In this document: positions 1 to 11,239 of the stretch, in pieces | Numbering within the stretch: the first letter of the stretch is position 1 | Layout: every line of letters begins with the position of its first letter | Source: Priapulus caudatus | Lineage: Eukaryota > Priapulida > Priapulimorpha > Priapulimorphida > Priapulidae | Reading direction: 5' to 3' | DNA: 28,639 nt | NCBI RefSeq assembly: GCF_000485595.1 | Contig: NW_014577075.1 | Location: 490,542 to 519,180, forward strand | Notes under the pieces: model-generated | What the model saw: only the letters and a program-made list of their open reading frames with translations | Databases searched by the model: none | What the model was told of the DNA's origin: nothing | Program-made: the position numbers and the translations under genes

Positions 1-358
1 ACGACACACACACACACGCGACGCACGAACTACCACACACACACACACACACAGCACACGTTACACATACACACACACACAAACAGTATACACACACACA
101 ACGCACCGCACGCCACACCACACACACACACACGCACACACAGCACACAATGCCATACACACCACAGCACACAACGCACACACACACATACACACACGCC
201 ACAGCACGCACACACACAACACGCCACCACGCCCATCAGCACCACACACACATACACATACAGCAACACACACCAAACACCACGATACACACACACACGC
301 ACGCACGCACACACACACACACACGCCACGCACGCCACACCACACACATGCACATACA

Positions 359-389
<31 letters not shown>

Positions 390-1833
390 CACACCACACC
401 ACAAAACACATACACACACATATCATACACACACACGCACGCACTCACGCACGCGACGCAGCGCACACAAACACACGACAGAACACAACACACCACACAC
501 ACCACACATACGACACATACACACACGGCACGCACGGCACGCCACGCACACACGCACGCACGCTACGCACACACACAGCACACATATTACACATACACAC
601 ACGCAACACGCACGGCCGACGCACGCACGCACGCACCAGCACAACGAACCACACACACACCACACGCACAACACACACACACATACACACACAGCACACA
701 ACACATCAGCCAACACAACACACACACACACTCACGCAACACCCACACACTCACGCTACCACACTCAACACACACACTCACACACACACATCACACACTC
801 ACACACACACTCACACACACCACACAGCACACCACCACGCACCACACTCACGCACACACTCACACACACACACACACACAACACACCACACTCACAGCCA
901 CACACACACAAACACACACACACACACCACCACACACCGCGCACACACACATACACCAACAAGCACACACAATTCACACAATGTACACACACAACACACA
1001 CACGACACAACAGCACCAGTCACTCACCACAACCCACACTACACACACATACACACACATACACGACACGTACACACCACACGCACACACACATGACGCA
1101 CACGCACACACACACACAAACATACACATACACATACACACACATACACACACACCGCGCGCACGACACAACGACGCGCCAGCGCCACACGCACACACAA
1201 CACACACACACACACACATGACACATACACATACTAGCACACATACACACACACGACACACGCACACGCACACACAGCACACACATACAGCATACACATT
1301 ACAACAACATCACACACACGGCACACAGCACAGCATACAACACTACGCGAACGCACGCACACACACACACGCACCGACGCACACACACATACGCACGCAC
1401 ACACACATACACATACACACACACACACACGCACGACGCACACACACACACACACACACGACACACATACGCACACATACACACACCACACACACACCGA
1501 CACATATGGCACACACACACACACATTGTATTGTACACGCATATACCCACAGCCACACACATATTATAATATACATACATATATACAGCATTTAACTATA
1601 TATATAGTAGAGTATATATATACACACACACACACACACGCACGGCACACGCACACGCACACACACACACGCACGCACACAGCGCACACACACACACTCA
1701 CGCACACACAACACACACACAGCGCACACACACAGCATACACACACGTTGACCACACATTACACACACACCACACAGCACACACACACACACAGCACGAC
1801 ACGCACACGCCTACACACACACACACACGATAC

Positions 1834-1870
<37 letters not shown>

Positions 1871-1971
1871 ACACACACACACGACCCACATGCTATCGTA
1901 CAACGGCGATACACGCGCGCACCGCACAGCACATATTTATGATATACTATATTATAGATATATATATATAT

Positions 1972-2019
<48 letters not shown>

Positions 2020-2090
2020 CACACACACACACACACACACATTATGCCTACACCGCATACACACACACTCACACCACATAATTTATATAT
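1..2090. repeat. CA/TG microsatellite, interrupted, with AT patches
   Basis: Nearly uninterrupted (CA)n with scattered G, T and dropped or added bases. Pure runs occur at about 370-395, 1840-1866 and 1975-2018. Short AT-rich islands sit at about 1560-1625 and 1935-1975. Long open frames on both strands encode only His-Thr or Cys-Val dipeptide runs, so they reflect the repeat and are not genes. If the aminopeptidase copy at 3.8-7.4 kb is real, this stretch lies in its intron 3 or beyond. The irregular interruptions look partly like long-read error. Confidence 0.95.
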
Positions 2091-2330
2091 ACACACATAT
2101 ATACAGCATATATAATAGATATAGATTATATAATATCATTATATATATTACGAACACGCAACACACCACACCACGCAGCAACTGATGTATGTTACGACGG
2201 GAATACACGCACACCCACACACATATTTATATATACACCACGATATAATAGATATAGATATATATATAATATATATATATATATATAATATCAGTATATA
2301 TACAGCATATATACAACATTAACCACAGAA
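2091..2330. repeat. AT-rich (TA)n stretch
   Basis: Alternating TA runs (densest at about 2250-2290), with a short GC-containing island at 2150-2215. It separates the CA microsatellite from the 22-bp minisatellite. No coding signal is seen. Confidence 0.85.
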
Positions 2331-3800
2331 GAGTAGTCACACGGTGATGGCAGAGCGTCGCCACTGGTGATGGCAGGGTAGGTACATGCGTGCGTGACAG
2401 TGTAGTCCACACGGTGATGGCAGGTATGGACATGGTGGTGACAGTGTAGGTCACATTGGTGGTGCAGGTAGCGTGGTAATGGTGCAGGTCCGACAATTAG
2501 GTCACATGTGTGGCAGTAGGGATATCATGATTGTCAGGTAGGGGTCACCGATGGGTGAGGACAGTAGGTCACACGTGGGACAGGTAGTAGGTCCACCACG
2601 ATGGTGGCAGGTAGGTCACACTGCGGGCAGGCTTTAGGGACATGGTGCCGTGGCAGTACTTGGTGACAGGATGGATGGCAGGTAGGTGACATGGTGGTGA
2701 CATGAGTCACACCGTGATGGCAGGTAGGTCACACCGATGGTGACAGTAGTCACACGGTTGGCAGGTAGGTCCACACGGTGCGATGGCCAGTAGTGACATG
2801 TGGTGACATGTAGGTCACACGTAGTGGCAGCGTAGCCACACCATGGTGTGCTGCAGGTAAGGTGTGACATGAAGATGCATGTAGGTCACATGGGGGTGCA
2901 GGTTAAGTGCACACAGGGTGGCAGGTAGGTGGACATGTGGCAGTAGGTCACATGTAGTGGCAGTAGTCACATGTCGGGTGGCAGCGGTAGGTGACAAGTG
3001 ATGGATGGCAGGTAGCACATGGCTGATTGGACAGGTAGGTCGACACGGTGGGCTGGGGTAGCAGGTAGGTGCACACGTGGTGGCAGGTAGGTCACACGGT
3101 GGGTGCAGTAGCTGAAATGTAAGGATGGCTATTAGTCAGCATGGGTGGTGGCAACAGAGGTAGGTCACATGGGGTAGCCAGTAGGTCACACGGTGATGGC
3201 AGAGGTGACATCATGATGGCATGTACGTCAGCATTCGGTTGTGGCAGGTAGTTCACATGGTGGTGGCAGTAGGTGACATGGTGGATGGCAGCTACGGTCA
3301 CATGTGGCAGGTAGCGTCACATGGTGGTGCAGGTAGCACAATTGTGGTGTTCGCAGGTAGGTGACATGGTGATGGCCAGGGAGGTCACAGGTGGTGGCAG
3401 GTAGAGTCACATGGCTGTGTGCAGGTAGGTCACATGGTGCAGCGTAGTCACATGGGTGGTGGCAGGTAGGGTCACATGGTGGTGGCAGGTAAGGTCACAT
3501 TTGGTGTGCAGGTTAGCGTCACATGGTCGGTGGCAGTAGGTCACATGGTGATGACAGGTAGGTTCACATTGGTGGCCAGGTAGGTCACAGGTGATGCAGT
3601 AAGCGTCACATGGTTGGGGCAGGTTAGGTCACCAGGCGTGATGACAGGTAGGTCACGATGGTGTGGCATGGGTAGGTCACATCGGTTGGGCGATGTTAGG
3701 TCACACGGTGGTGGCAGTGTAGGTTGACATGGTGATGGCAGGTATGGTCACATGGGTCGTGGGGCAGGTAGCGTTCACGATGGTGATGGCAGGTTAAGGT
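2330..3800. repeat. 22-bp minisatellite
   Basis: Tandem repeat with a consensus core GGCAGGTAGGTCACATGG and a period of about 22 bp, for roughly 60-65 units. Units differ by single-base insertions and deletions more than by substitutions, which suggests sequencing noise over an originally regular array. Open frames on the minus strand (His-Val-Thr-Tyr-Leu-Pro type) are repeat translations. The array abuts the 3' end of aminopeptidase exon 3, so it lies in the following intron. Confidence 0.85.
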
Positions 3801-3803
3801 CAC

Positions 3804-4007
3804 CAGCTGCTATTAGCATGCGCTGCTCGCGCGCCCCACCGAACAGATGGCCTAACCCTCGAAAATGTCCGTATGTCTCACGGCGGACATCACTATTATG
3901 CGACAAGGTGACGTAAACGTAGTCAAAAATACTCCGACGTAGACTAGAATACGTCGGCATCTTAAACGTCGCGTTTGTTAGTAATCAGCTTCGCCAGTCC
4001 TCCGTAC
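3804..4007 (-). CDS. M1 aminopeptidase (APN-like), exon 3, left copy, indel-damaged
   Basis: This is the part of the M1 N-terminal beta domain that follows the exon carrying FPCMDEP. On the minus strand I see, in shifting frames, E-D-W, then T-N-A-T-F-K-M-P-T-Y, then F-D-Y-V-Y-V-T-L-S-H-N, then V-R-W-x-A-R-E-Q. These match the family order (DW..F..T..KMPTYL..F..FDYV..T..G..VRVWAR). The frame must change at least twice, as in the noisy exons 1 and 2 of this copy. The proposed acceptor is CTACCAG ending at 4008 and the proposed donor is CTG|GTGACC at 3803, but both are approximate. The next exon should carry the GAMEN motif and is not in the window. The other copy of this segment (13.5-15.3 kb) has no exon 3. 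Confidence 0.6.
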
Positions 4008-4245
4008 CTGGTAGGAAGATTATGGTGCTCAATGGCTAAGGATCAAGGACCCGTGGTCGCGGCACGAAAGTCAACGCAGTGCACACGCTAGTCATAAAAG
4101 ATGGATTGATGCCCAAGGTTGGCTCAACAGCCAATACCGAATATTTCTGTCAAGCTGTGAGATTTTGGGCTGTTTGCATCATCCACCGTCACCATCGCCT
4201 CGCGGACGAGACCATGGAGTGAGAGGCTTTAGCGTAGACTGCCTT
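4008..4245. other. unique intron sequence
   Basis: Non-repetitive sequence between exon 3 and the GGAT array. It has no open frame with family similarity, and is presumed to be the 3' part of aminopeptidase intron 2. Confidence 0.5.
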
Positions 4246-5345
4246 AAAAGGTTGTGCATGGATGGAATGCGTGAAAGGACGGATAGATGGAATTGGATGC
4301 ATGGATGAGCTGGCATAACATGGATGGATGATGGATGATGGAAGGGAGGATTAGATGGTTATGCCGTATGCGATGGAATAGCTGGCGGATAAATGGGATG
4401 GCATGGATGATGGATGAAGGGACGGCATAGATGGATGATGATGGACTAGCGTGGATAAATGGTATGGATGGATGGTATGATGGATGGAGATGGAATGGAT
4501 GGAGGCCAATGGATGGTTTATTGATGGATGTGATAGGATAGCATGGCGATGGATGTAGATAGATGAATGCAATGGATGGTATGGATAATGTGATGAATGA
4601 ATGTACATAGATAGCGATGGCATGGATGGCAGGATGGTGATGGATGATATATGATGGAGGAGGAGGATGATGGATGGTGGATTGGAATGGATGATGACTG
4701 GCATGGAGGATGAATGCAATGAATGCAATGCGAGGATGGATGGCTATGGAAGGAGGGATGGAGGGATGAGGCTTGGATGATGGATGGATAGATGATGGAT
4801 GGATGCTGATGCATGATGGTATGGATGGATGGAGGATGGTATGGATGAAGAGGAATGGATAAGAGCATGGTATGAATGGATGATGAATGATGGATGTGAA
4901 GGATAGGATGAATGGAATGGCATGGATGGATAGGAAGAATTGATAGATGGATGGCATGGATAAATGATGGATAGATGGATAGAGGATAGAAGGATGAGAT
5001 GGGATAGATGGAATGGATGGATAGATGCATGAATGATGGATGCGGATGATACGATGATAGGATGCGATAGATGGATAGGATGATAAATGGATGCATGATG
5101 ATGGAGGCATGGTGGAGGTGCAGTGGATGAGGATGGATGGTGGATGGGATGGATGGATGTCAGGATGGATGGATGGTATGGCAATATGGAGCGATGGATG
5201 ATGAAATGGAATGGAGGGCATGGAGGGGATGGATGGATGGGCATGATGGATGGATGGAGCATGGCATTGCATGCATTGCATTCATGCATACATGCATGGA
5301 TAGATCGGATGAATGCGCAGATGAATGCAGAGAAAAATTAGTGTG
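4246..5345. repeat. GGAT tetranucleotide array in aminopeptidase intron 2
   Basis: About 1.1 kb of degenerate (GGAT)n, with many ATG, ATGA and ATGC variants. The 12-nt frame cycle gives Met-Asp-Gly-Trp on the plus strand and His-Pro-Ser-Ile on the minus strand, so all long open frames here are repeat translations. The array lies between exon 3 (left) and exon 2 (right) of the left aminopeptidase copy. Only about 70-100 bp of the same array remains at 13565-13660 in the right copy. Confidence 0.95.
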
Positions 5346-5502
5346 AAATGGATGGATGAATCGAATAAGGTAGAAGGTCGCGTGGGGCAAGGTGGATAGT
5401 TGCGGATAGAGAAGTAGAAAAGAGAATAGTCGGCAGATCTGTATATCAGGGGTGTGATGACAGGGTAGTTTTGCGGGGACGGGAGGAGGGGCGCCGGTTC
5501 AC

Positions 5503-5694
5503 CTGCTGTCTGATTTTCTCCTTTTTTAGAATTTCATAGTGGAAAAGACCAGTATGTTATGGGGGGGGCGGAGTACGAGTGAACGATAGGCAGAAATGAA
5601 TGCTGGCGAATCATCCGCTGCGGTTCATCCATACATGGGAAAGGCCTGGCGGGCGTTCCACAGGGCCGTCCATTCTGACCGCGTCGCCACGCCG
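5503..5694 (-). pseudogene. M1 aminopeptidase exon 2, left copy, frame broken by indels
   Basis: Corresponds to the clean exon 2 at 13725-13880. The conserved zinc-peptidase segment is still readable as A-R-P-F-P-C-M-D-E-P, but the frame is lost on either side. The exon is about 192 nt long against 156 nt in the clean copy, almost all through added single bases. Both edges are taken by alignment to the clean copy and are approximate. It is typed as broken because the frame is interrupted. The insertion bias and the equally inflated neighbouring intron argue that the damage is sequencing error rather than true pseudogenisation. Confidence 0.75.
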
Positions 5695-6507
5695 ACCGTG
5701 CAAGTGCACAGCGTAAAGAATAGGGCAAAGTAAACTGCGAAACTTATTGCGTATGGTTGAAGGAGATTGATAAACTCAACCAACTGTCAACTTGGTTACA
5801 GACAATAAATTATAACATTCCAGAGAATAGAATGTCTACGCCCTGTCCACTCGTGCTCTAGCGACGGGCTGAGGCACTTCTAGTTTCTTACGGTCTCAAC
5901 GGACGGTTTTATTGACGATTGATACGGAAACGTAGTACAAGCGTACCCCACCCAGGATCTTCATAGATCTTATTCCAGTGTTAGAGGAATCGCCTCATAG
6001 TATCACTCCCGCTATCGACGATTGCACGCACCCTCTTGCGCGGGTTGCCCTACACGTGTAAAGCGAACACGTAGCTCCTTAATCTCTCTTGCATAGTCTG
6101 CCCACCATCTTCTTCACATGTCGTGACTCAGTTAAAGATTGGAGGTTGTGTATGTTTCCTTTGAAATGCGAAGCTCATTGAGAAGGCCGAGAGAGGGGGG
6201 CGTGGAGTAGAAATCAGAAGTGCGGGTTTTTCAGTGGCTATCTTTGTGTGCAGGCGCCGACCTCTAAGACACTCTCGCACGTTACTCGGCGATGCGCAAA
6301 CAAAACGCTGCGAAACCACACACTGTCCCTCTATCGCAGAGAGTTGATTTCATAATTGCATCGTGGAAATAGCCTTTCTCAGTTTCGGTTTTCTATTTCG
6401 CTTGGGTACAACTCCAATGCGTGACGAAGGCAGAATTAAAACTATATAAGACGGACTACGGTCTAATTCGCCGTAAGCATCTTACCGTTGACGCGTTTTT
6501 TTGTTAC
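5695..6507 (-). other. aminopeptidase intron 1, left copy
   Basis: Non-coding. It aligns along its length with 13881-14551, with shared blocks such as CAAGCGTACCCCA, TTCATAGATCT and AAACTATATAA. It is 813 bp against 671 bp in the cleaner copy, and the excess is scattered single-base insertions. Confidence 0.75.
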
Positions 6508-7362
6508 CTTAAGTGACCTGAACTCTCAGTTCTTGTTACCTTGCTCCGGTATGAAGCCTGCTTCGGCGTTTCCTTCAGAATTCACGGCGAAATCGTACGT
6601 ACAGTCTCAGGTTTCGGCTGCCTCCGTCCAGGTTCGGCGTCGCGAGTGTTGATGATAGGAAACTCCTGCTCTTGTGTGCGACGTCTGCAGAACGACAGCA
6701 GCGCCGCGGCGTCACGCGTTGCTGTCCCGACGCGATTCGAACAGCGTCGAGCGGTCGCTCCGTTTATCGTCAGTCAGCGCCGCTTGGCTGCAGCGTGAGT
6801 TGTGAGCCTGGTTTGTCGCGGCAGTGTGTAACGACAGTCGCAGGCCTTGCCGACAAAGCGAAACGTCCGTCGTTCAGATACGGCTGCCAAGCTCGATCTC
6901 GTAGCTCGTTGGAAACATGTGCGTTCGGAAAGCCGCGCGGCGACTGACGAATTCGATTTACCCTTCGCGCTCCTCCTTCGGGTTCGCGTTCCGGCGTTTC
7001 CGCGTTCCGGTTCCGCTTCCGGCTGGCCACTATCCAGGCGCCTTTCCTCTTCCGGTTTTCTGCGCGGCCCCGCGTTGGCGGCTTCCCCTTTCCCTGCCAC
7101 GGCGCCGTGCGCGGCGCGCCGATCGCGGTGCTGCCGGACGCCTGGCGTTGCGGAGGTCGCGGACGGGTGTGGCGACGATTGAGACCGAGCGGCCGGGGGG
7201 GGACGACGACGCGGCCGGAGCAGACGACAGTAGGTCGTGACGTATGAGGATGTGACGGCTGTCAGTGCAAAGCAGCCGCCTCGGTCGACTGAGAATCGCC
7301 CCCGAACATGCAGCTCGCATTCCTTGCTGACGGGAGAATGCTTCCGAATACCGTCCGTACAT
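6508..7362 (-). pseudogene. M1 aminopeptidase exon 1, left copy, frame broken by indels
   Basis: Corresponds to the clean exon at 14552-15303, which encodes the cytosolic tail, signal-anchor, stalk and start of the M1 domain. Short in-frame islands remain in different frames, such as Q-P-Y-L-N-D-G and R-F-A/V. No single frame covers more than about 100 codons. The length is 855 nt against 752 nt in the clean copy. The donor context CACTTAAG|GTAA at 6508 is intact, and a Met-Tyr start aligns at 7362. Most differences are added bases inside otherwise identical words, which is typical of uncorrected long reads. A decayed paralogue cannot be excluded from the sequence alone. Confidence 0.75.
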
Positions 7363-7440
7363 GGTCGCGGTGCGTGACTGCCTAGATTAGTATCTCCATA
7401 TAGGATCGGGCTTTACGTCTAGCTATAGAGTATTTCTTTA
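7363..7440. other. 5' flank of aminopeptidase exon 1, left copy
   Basis: Short unique sequence aligning with 15304-15405. It contains TAGATTAGTATCTC and CTAGCTATAGAG in both copies. A promoter or 5' UTR is expected here, but no clear core element is seen. Confidence 0.4.
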
Positions 7441-7790
7441 CTCTCGCGCCCTGTCTTCTTCACGCGCGCGCGCGCTTCTCTCTCTCGTCTCGTCTCTCTC
7501 TCCTCTCTCTCGGTCTCTCTCTCTCTGTCTCTCGCCTCGCTCTCTGCTCTCGCTCGCTCTCTGTCTCTTCTCTGCTCTCTCCCTCTCGCTCGCTGCTTCT
7601 CTCTCGACTCCTCTCTCTCTCTCTCTCTGCTTCCGTCTCATCTCTCTCTCTCTTGGTGCGGTGGCTCGCCCTCGCTCTCTGTCGTCTCGCTTCGCTTCTC
7701 GTCTCTCGCTCGCTCTCTGTCCATCTCGCGGTCTCTCCTCTCGCGTGCTCTCTAGGTGTCGCTTGGGTCCCGTAATCTCTGCTCACTACT
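7441..7790. repeat. CT/GA microsatellite, left copy
   Basis: Degenerate (CT)n with G interruptions, preceded by (CG)n at about 7465. It aligns with 15406-15740. Arg/Glu-rich frames on the minus strand are repeat translations. Confidence 0.9.
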
Positions 7791-8345
7791 GTCCGTTTTC
7801 TCATAGTATTCCGATTCTTCTGCCTCTGTTTTTATCGCATGTGCTCACATAAACACAAGCATACTACCTATTACGAGTCAACACCGCATAAATATGACCA
7901 GAAGCTTTATCACAGCGGCGGAGACCGGACCGAATTAAGGCGTGATATGCCGATACCAGATGAGGAAGCACGCGGTAAGCTATTCCTCGCCGTGACCGGA
8001 ACGGGTGAAGGCCGACAAGCATTCTGTCTCACCCGTATACGTTATGGGTGACGCCGATGTGAGTAAAGAACGAGAATCCGTTCCGACGAAAGATTCGCTA
8101 GCTTAGATGCAAGAACCTATACGGAGAGTTGTTGGTTGCAATGAAACTGTGATGCCTCGCGTACATGCTAAAAGCTGTAACGGTCCAGTAAATCTAGTAC
8201 CCATCTCGTTGATTACGGCTTGCCTCATAGCCTTACGCAAATACGTTTGTCATGCATACTTATAACACGTGAATCATCTCGATAGCGAAAATTTCGACGC
8301 AGTCCCAAGCGTCTGCTGGCCGTTGGCGGGCCACCAACGCGGGGG
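7791..8345. other. unique block between CT and CA microsatellites, left copy
   Basis: Homologous to about 15720-16325 in the right copy (shared words GGTAAGCTATTCCTCG, CGGTCCAGTAAATCT, GTGAATCATCTC). Both copies carry indels against each other here, so neither is reliable. Open frames are shorter than 75 codons and not shared in frame by the two copies, so I call no gene. Confidence 0.6.
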
Positions 8346-8870
8346 GGGCATATGATTACTTCACACATGCCACACGCACACGCACACGCACGAACGCACA
8401 CGCCACACGCACCACCGCAACGCACACGACAACGCACACCAACACGCACACGCAGTCACGCACACGGCATCACGCACACGCACAGGTTTACGCACACGCA
8501 CAGGCGCGCACGCGCAATGCACACACACACACACACACACCACCACACACACACACAGCACACCCACACACACACCACACCACACACACACACCACGACA
8601 CGACACACACACGACGACACACAATCACACACGCAGCACCGCAGCGCACGGACACCACACACAGCACACACCAATGCACACTACACACGACACACAGCAA
8701 CATTTCCAAACGACGTCACGGCAGCACGCCACGCACACACGCACTGCACACATGCACGCCACATCACGCGTACGCACACCACTGCACTCGCACACCAACG
8801 CACGGCACAGGGATGCACGCACACATGCACTCAAGCACGCAAGCACGACGAGCGCAAGGTATCAGTTACA
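8346..8870. repeat. CA microsatellite, left copy
   Basis: (CA)n with frequent CACG variants. It starts just after a G9 run and ends at a unique block beginning near 8855. It aligns with 16326-16800. His/Thr frames are artefacts. Confidence 0.92.
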
Positions 8871-10247
8871 CCACGTCTTTCAAGCGCGGATGTTCTATGG
8901 CTGCAATAAGATACGAATAGGTAAGTGGTGTGTATATTTCACCACAGGTGGCGCTGCAGATATATAGATAAAGGACTCTAAAGCTGCCATTCAATACTTA
9001 TATATAGCGCCCTATACAAATTCAACTATGTGTTATATATATATAGGCCCTATACAAATTAACCCATGTGTTTGTCAATATATCTATGATGCCATATTGT
9101 ATGACAGTTGGGCACCCTTCCTGCGAATGTCGTCACTGTGATGGAATGCGATTAACTATTACTTATTGTGAATATGCATGAAAACTATACCCGTGTTCTG
9201 CTATTTAAAAGTTAAGTGTGTTTAAAAAAAGAAAAGAATATAAAAACTTGCTATATTAACGAATCTTTCGCAAATCACGTTCGACACGTAGCTCAACGAT
9301 ACCATGTGGGTTGATATATTCTTAATTATGATCTATACTTCAAGATATTGGTCAAAACCTAAATGAAAAAAACGCTCCGTTATCAACCAATCCGACATGA
9401 AATTTATGCAAACACTAATAATCTAAAAGTAATTCACTTTATTTCTACCTAGTGACAGGGGCATACGTTTTCCTTTTAGAAAATTTTATGATCTCATTAG
9501 AACACGCTCCCTATATGGAACATAATGTCACTGGTAACACAATTTATACCAAACTTTAATATCAAAGGCGCTCTCGAGTCACAGAATCTCATTATTATAA
9601 TATATGCGTGATTTCATCGTAAATAAAACTAACTGCCGTCGTCTTCAAAATGCATCATAATAATCTATGAGGTTTAACGCGCAGGGGTGCCGTAAATCAG
9701 TTTTCGCAACAAAACATATAAACAACAATAACATCGTTTCTGTATGCCTTTCACCCTGGAGCTGTTATTAATCAACACTCGGGTGAACACACTCCGATGA
9801 GCACATGTATTCACTGCGCTCTGTCCTTGTTGGCTATTGTTACAAATCTCAGTATATCGACTGGACTACTGAAACGGGTTGACACCCCGCGGGTGCCTAT
9901 GTACAGATATTACATTCTGGCAGCAAAGGTCAGTCTTCATGATTGTTTACTCGATTATATCCTACACGTGAGTCTAGCTAACTAGACCACCGAGCTGCCA
10001 AACCGTGTTTTATGTTATTCAACCCTATCCTCGCAGAGATATTGACGATAAACGGGGTATGGCGCGCCCTGGCGGACACTGACAAAAGCACAATGCAATC
10101 CCTTCCATGCGTGCGTCAAGTAACATTCATCGCCAAAAACCGCGAGTCACCAGTTAGTAAGAGTTAGTACCAGTTAGTACAATGATTTTAGGCATGTCTA
10201 TAGATCAACGCGTCAACTGTGCGATATTTGAAGCTGCGCGTTGTCTG
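8871..10247. other. gene-free flank, left copy (clean)
   Basis: AT-rich unique sequence that aligns along its whole length with 16801-18264. It contains a 38-bp tandem duplication at 9001-9073. I see no exon with family similarity. The longest open frames (about 62 codons at 9797-9985) are not preserved in frame in the other copy. The cleaner base pattern here contrasts with the noisy left half of the same copy. Confidence 0.6.
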
Positions 10248-10316
10248 TAATCGTACGGTGTCTGTATGGGAGCGGTGTCTGTATGCGTACGGTGTCTGTA
10301 TGCGTACGGTATCTGT
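10248..10316. repeat. 17-bp tandem repeat (4 copies)
   Basis: The word CGGT(G/A)TCTGTA recurs at 10256, 10273, 10290 and 10307, exactly 17 bp apart, within the unit GCGTACGGTGTCTGTAT. The unit resembles half of the 34-bp minisatellite that follows. The matching stretch in the right copy (about 18265-18390) is disrupted by indels. Confidence 0.85.
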
Positions 10317-10459
10317 AAGTGAGTAGTGGCAGTCATACACTATTCCTTGTACGATTTCTGCATGCAGTGTTTGGTGACTGTAGGTGTAGGCTCCCACCCT
10401 ACACAATAGTACACATAGGTGTAAATTGTCTGTGCGCGTACAATTTACGTGGCCAAACA

Positions 10460-10555
10460 GCGTCCGTAGATGCGTGGTGTTCACATGTTTACGACGTCCG
10501 TAGATGTGTGGTGTTCACATGTTTACGGCGTCTGTAGATGTGTGGTGTTTACATA
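10460..10555. repeat. 34-bp minisatellite, short array (about 3 units)
   Basis: Units contain CGTAGATG(C/T)GTGGTGTTCA followed by CATGTTTACG(A/G)CGTC and are spaced 34 bp apart. This is the same unit as the long array at 18590-19690. Here the array stops after about three units and is followed within about 60 bp by an aminopeptidase exon. Confidence 0.85.
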
Positions 10556-10616
10556 AGTTAACGCTGCAATTCAATCTCATGTAAGCACAAGACGCAAAGC
10601 GTAGAGAAGCAATCAC

Positions 10617-10748
10617 CTTCTTGTACGTGATATCGTCAAAGAACTCTAATATCGCGTCGGGGCTGCTCACGGAGAGCACGATAGGATGTGACGTAATAAA
10701 GGCGTCCTTCACCATCACCTTGTCCAGAAACATCATGAAGTTATCCAG
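10617..10748 (-). CDS. M1 aminopeptidase (APN-like), internal exon downstream of the zinc site
   Basis: A 132-nt exon of 44 codons in phase 0, starting after the acceptor TTTACAG and ending at AAG|GTGATT. The peptide contains D-A-F-I-T-S-H-P-I-V, then P-D-A-I-L-E-F-F-D-D-I-T-Y-K-K. In M1 aminopeptidases this segment (D-A-L-x-x-S-H-P-I ... E-I-x-x-x-F-D-x-I-S-Y-x-K-G-A) follows the HExxH-18-E zinc site, and its Tyr region lies near the active site. The next exon should begin with Gly-Ala-Ser, but I do not find it in the adjacent sequence to the left. The catalytic exons that should precede it are also absent between here and exon 2 at 13.7 kb. So this is either part of a rearranged gene, a fragment of a neighbouring paralogue, or a joining error. 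Confidence 0.85.
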
Positions 10749-11239
10749 CTGTAAATGCAAGAAATGATAACCCTGCCAGCGTGACTTTCAAACAGTGAGT
10801 GCACATCGGTAAGCTGTATTTTAGCCAGACATCATCCGCAGCATCTTGCAAAGACTGTCGGTGCCGTGTATCGTCTATAGATTCCTAGCCTTACATCTAC
10901 ATGCAGCCGCGTGAATAGTGACAGGAAAGTACACTGCAATAAATTCAAAACTTTCAACTTTCAAAAGATTTAATGTTATTGTAACAAGTGAACGTATTTC
11001 GCCAAGAAGATCCATTAAATGAACTGTTCGCGACGTAAAACACGTCTAAGAGAATTTTGATGCTTTCTTGAATTACTCTTTTCTCCACTATCTATAAGCT
11101 AACGCAAATAACGGAAACATATGGATTCCGCTCACAATATACAACGCTTTAATCAGATCTATTAAAAAGACGTAGTTTCACGTGACCAACTGATCAACTA
11201 ACGAATGTGATTCAACACATCTACCTGGTCGAATATCAA
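10749..11239. other. unique sequence upstream of the internal aminopeptidase exon
   Basis: AT-rich and clean sequence. I read it on the minus strand for the expected WxxxWLNEGFA-type exon and saw none. No other feature is supported. Confidence 0.5.

Larger units (their letters stand above)
5283..10555. repeat. segmental duplication, copy 1 (left)
   Basis: Colinear with 13561-19690. The shared order is GGAT edge, aminopeptidase exon 2, intron 1, exon 1, CT microsatellite, unique block, CA microsatellite, AT-rich flank, 17-bp repeats and 34-bp minisatellite. The left half (to about 8.9 kb) is longer than copy 2 and breaks reading frames. The right half (about 8.95-10.46 kb) is shorter and cleaner than copy 2. 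This copy has a 38-bp tandem duplication near 9001-9073 that copy 2 lacks. It ends at 10555, where only about three 34-bp units are present. Confidence 0.9.

Noticed and set aside
150-1595. 481-codon open frame on the plus strand
   Set aside because: Translation is almost only His-Thr and related residues from (CA)n in every frame. It is a microsatellite artefact.
4244-5281. 345-codon open frame on the minus strand
   Set aside because: His-Pro-Ser-Ile repeats come from reading CCAT in a 12-nt cycle, and the other frames are open as well. It is not a gene.
6508-7362. A decayed aminopeptidase pseudogene by natural mutation
   Set aside because: Insertions are spread evenly across exon and intron, and the pattern reverses between copies further along. 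Sequencing noise is the better explanation, though not proven.
10460-10555. Regular 34-bp spaced units suggesting a CRISPR array
   Set aside because: Units are directly adjacent with no unique spacers. It is a minisatellite. The long array at 18590-19690 is the same.
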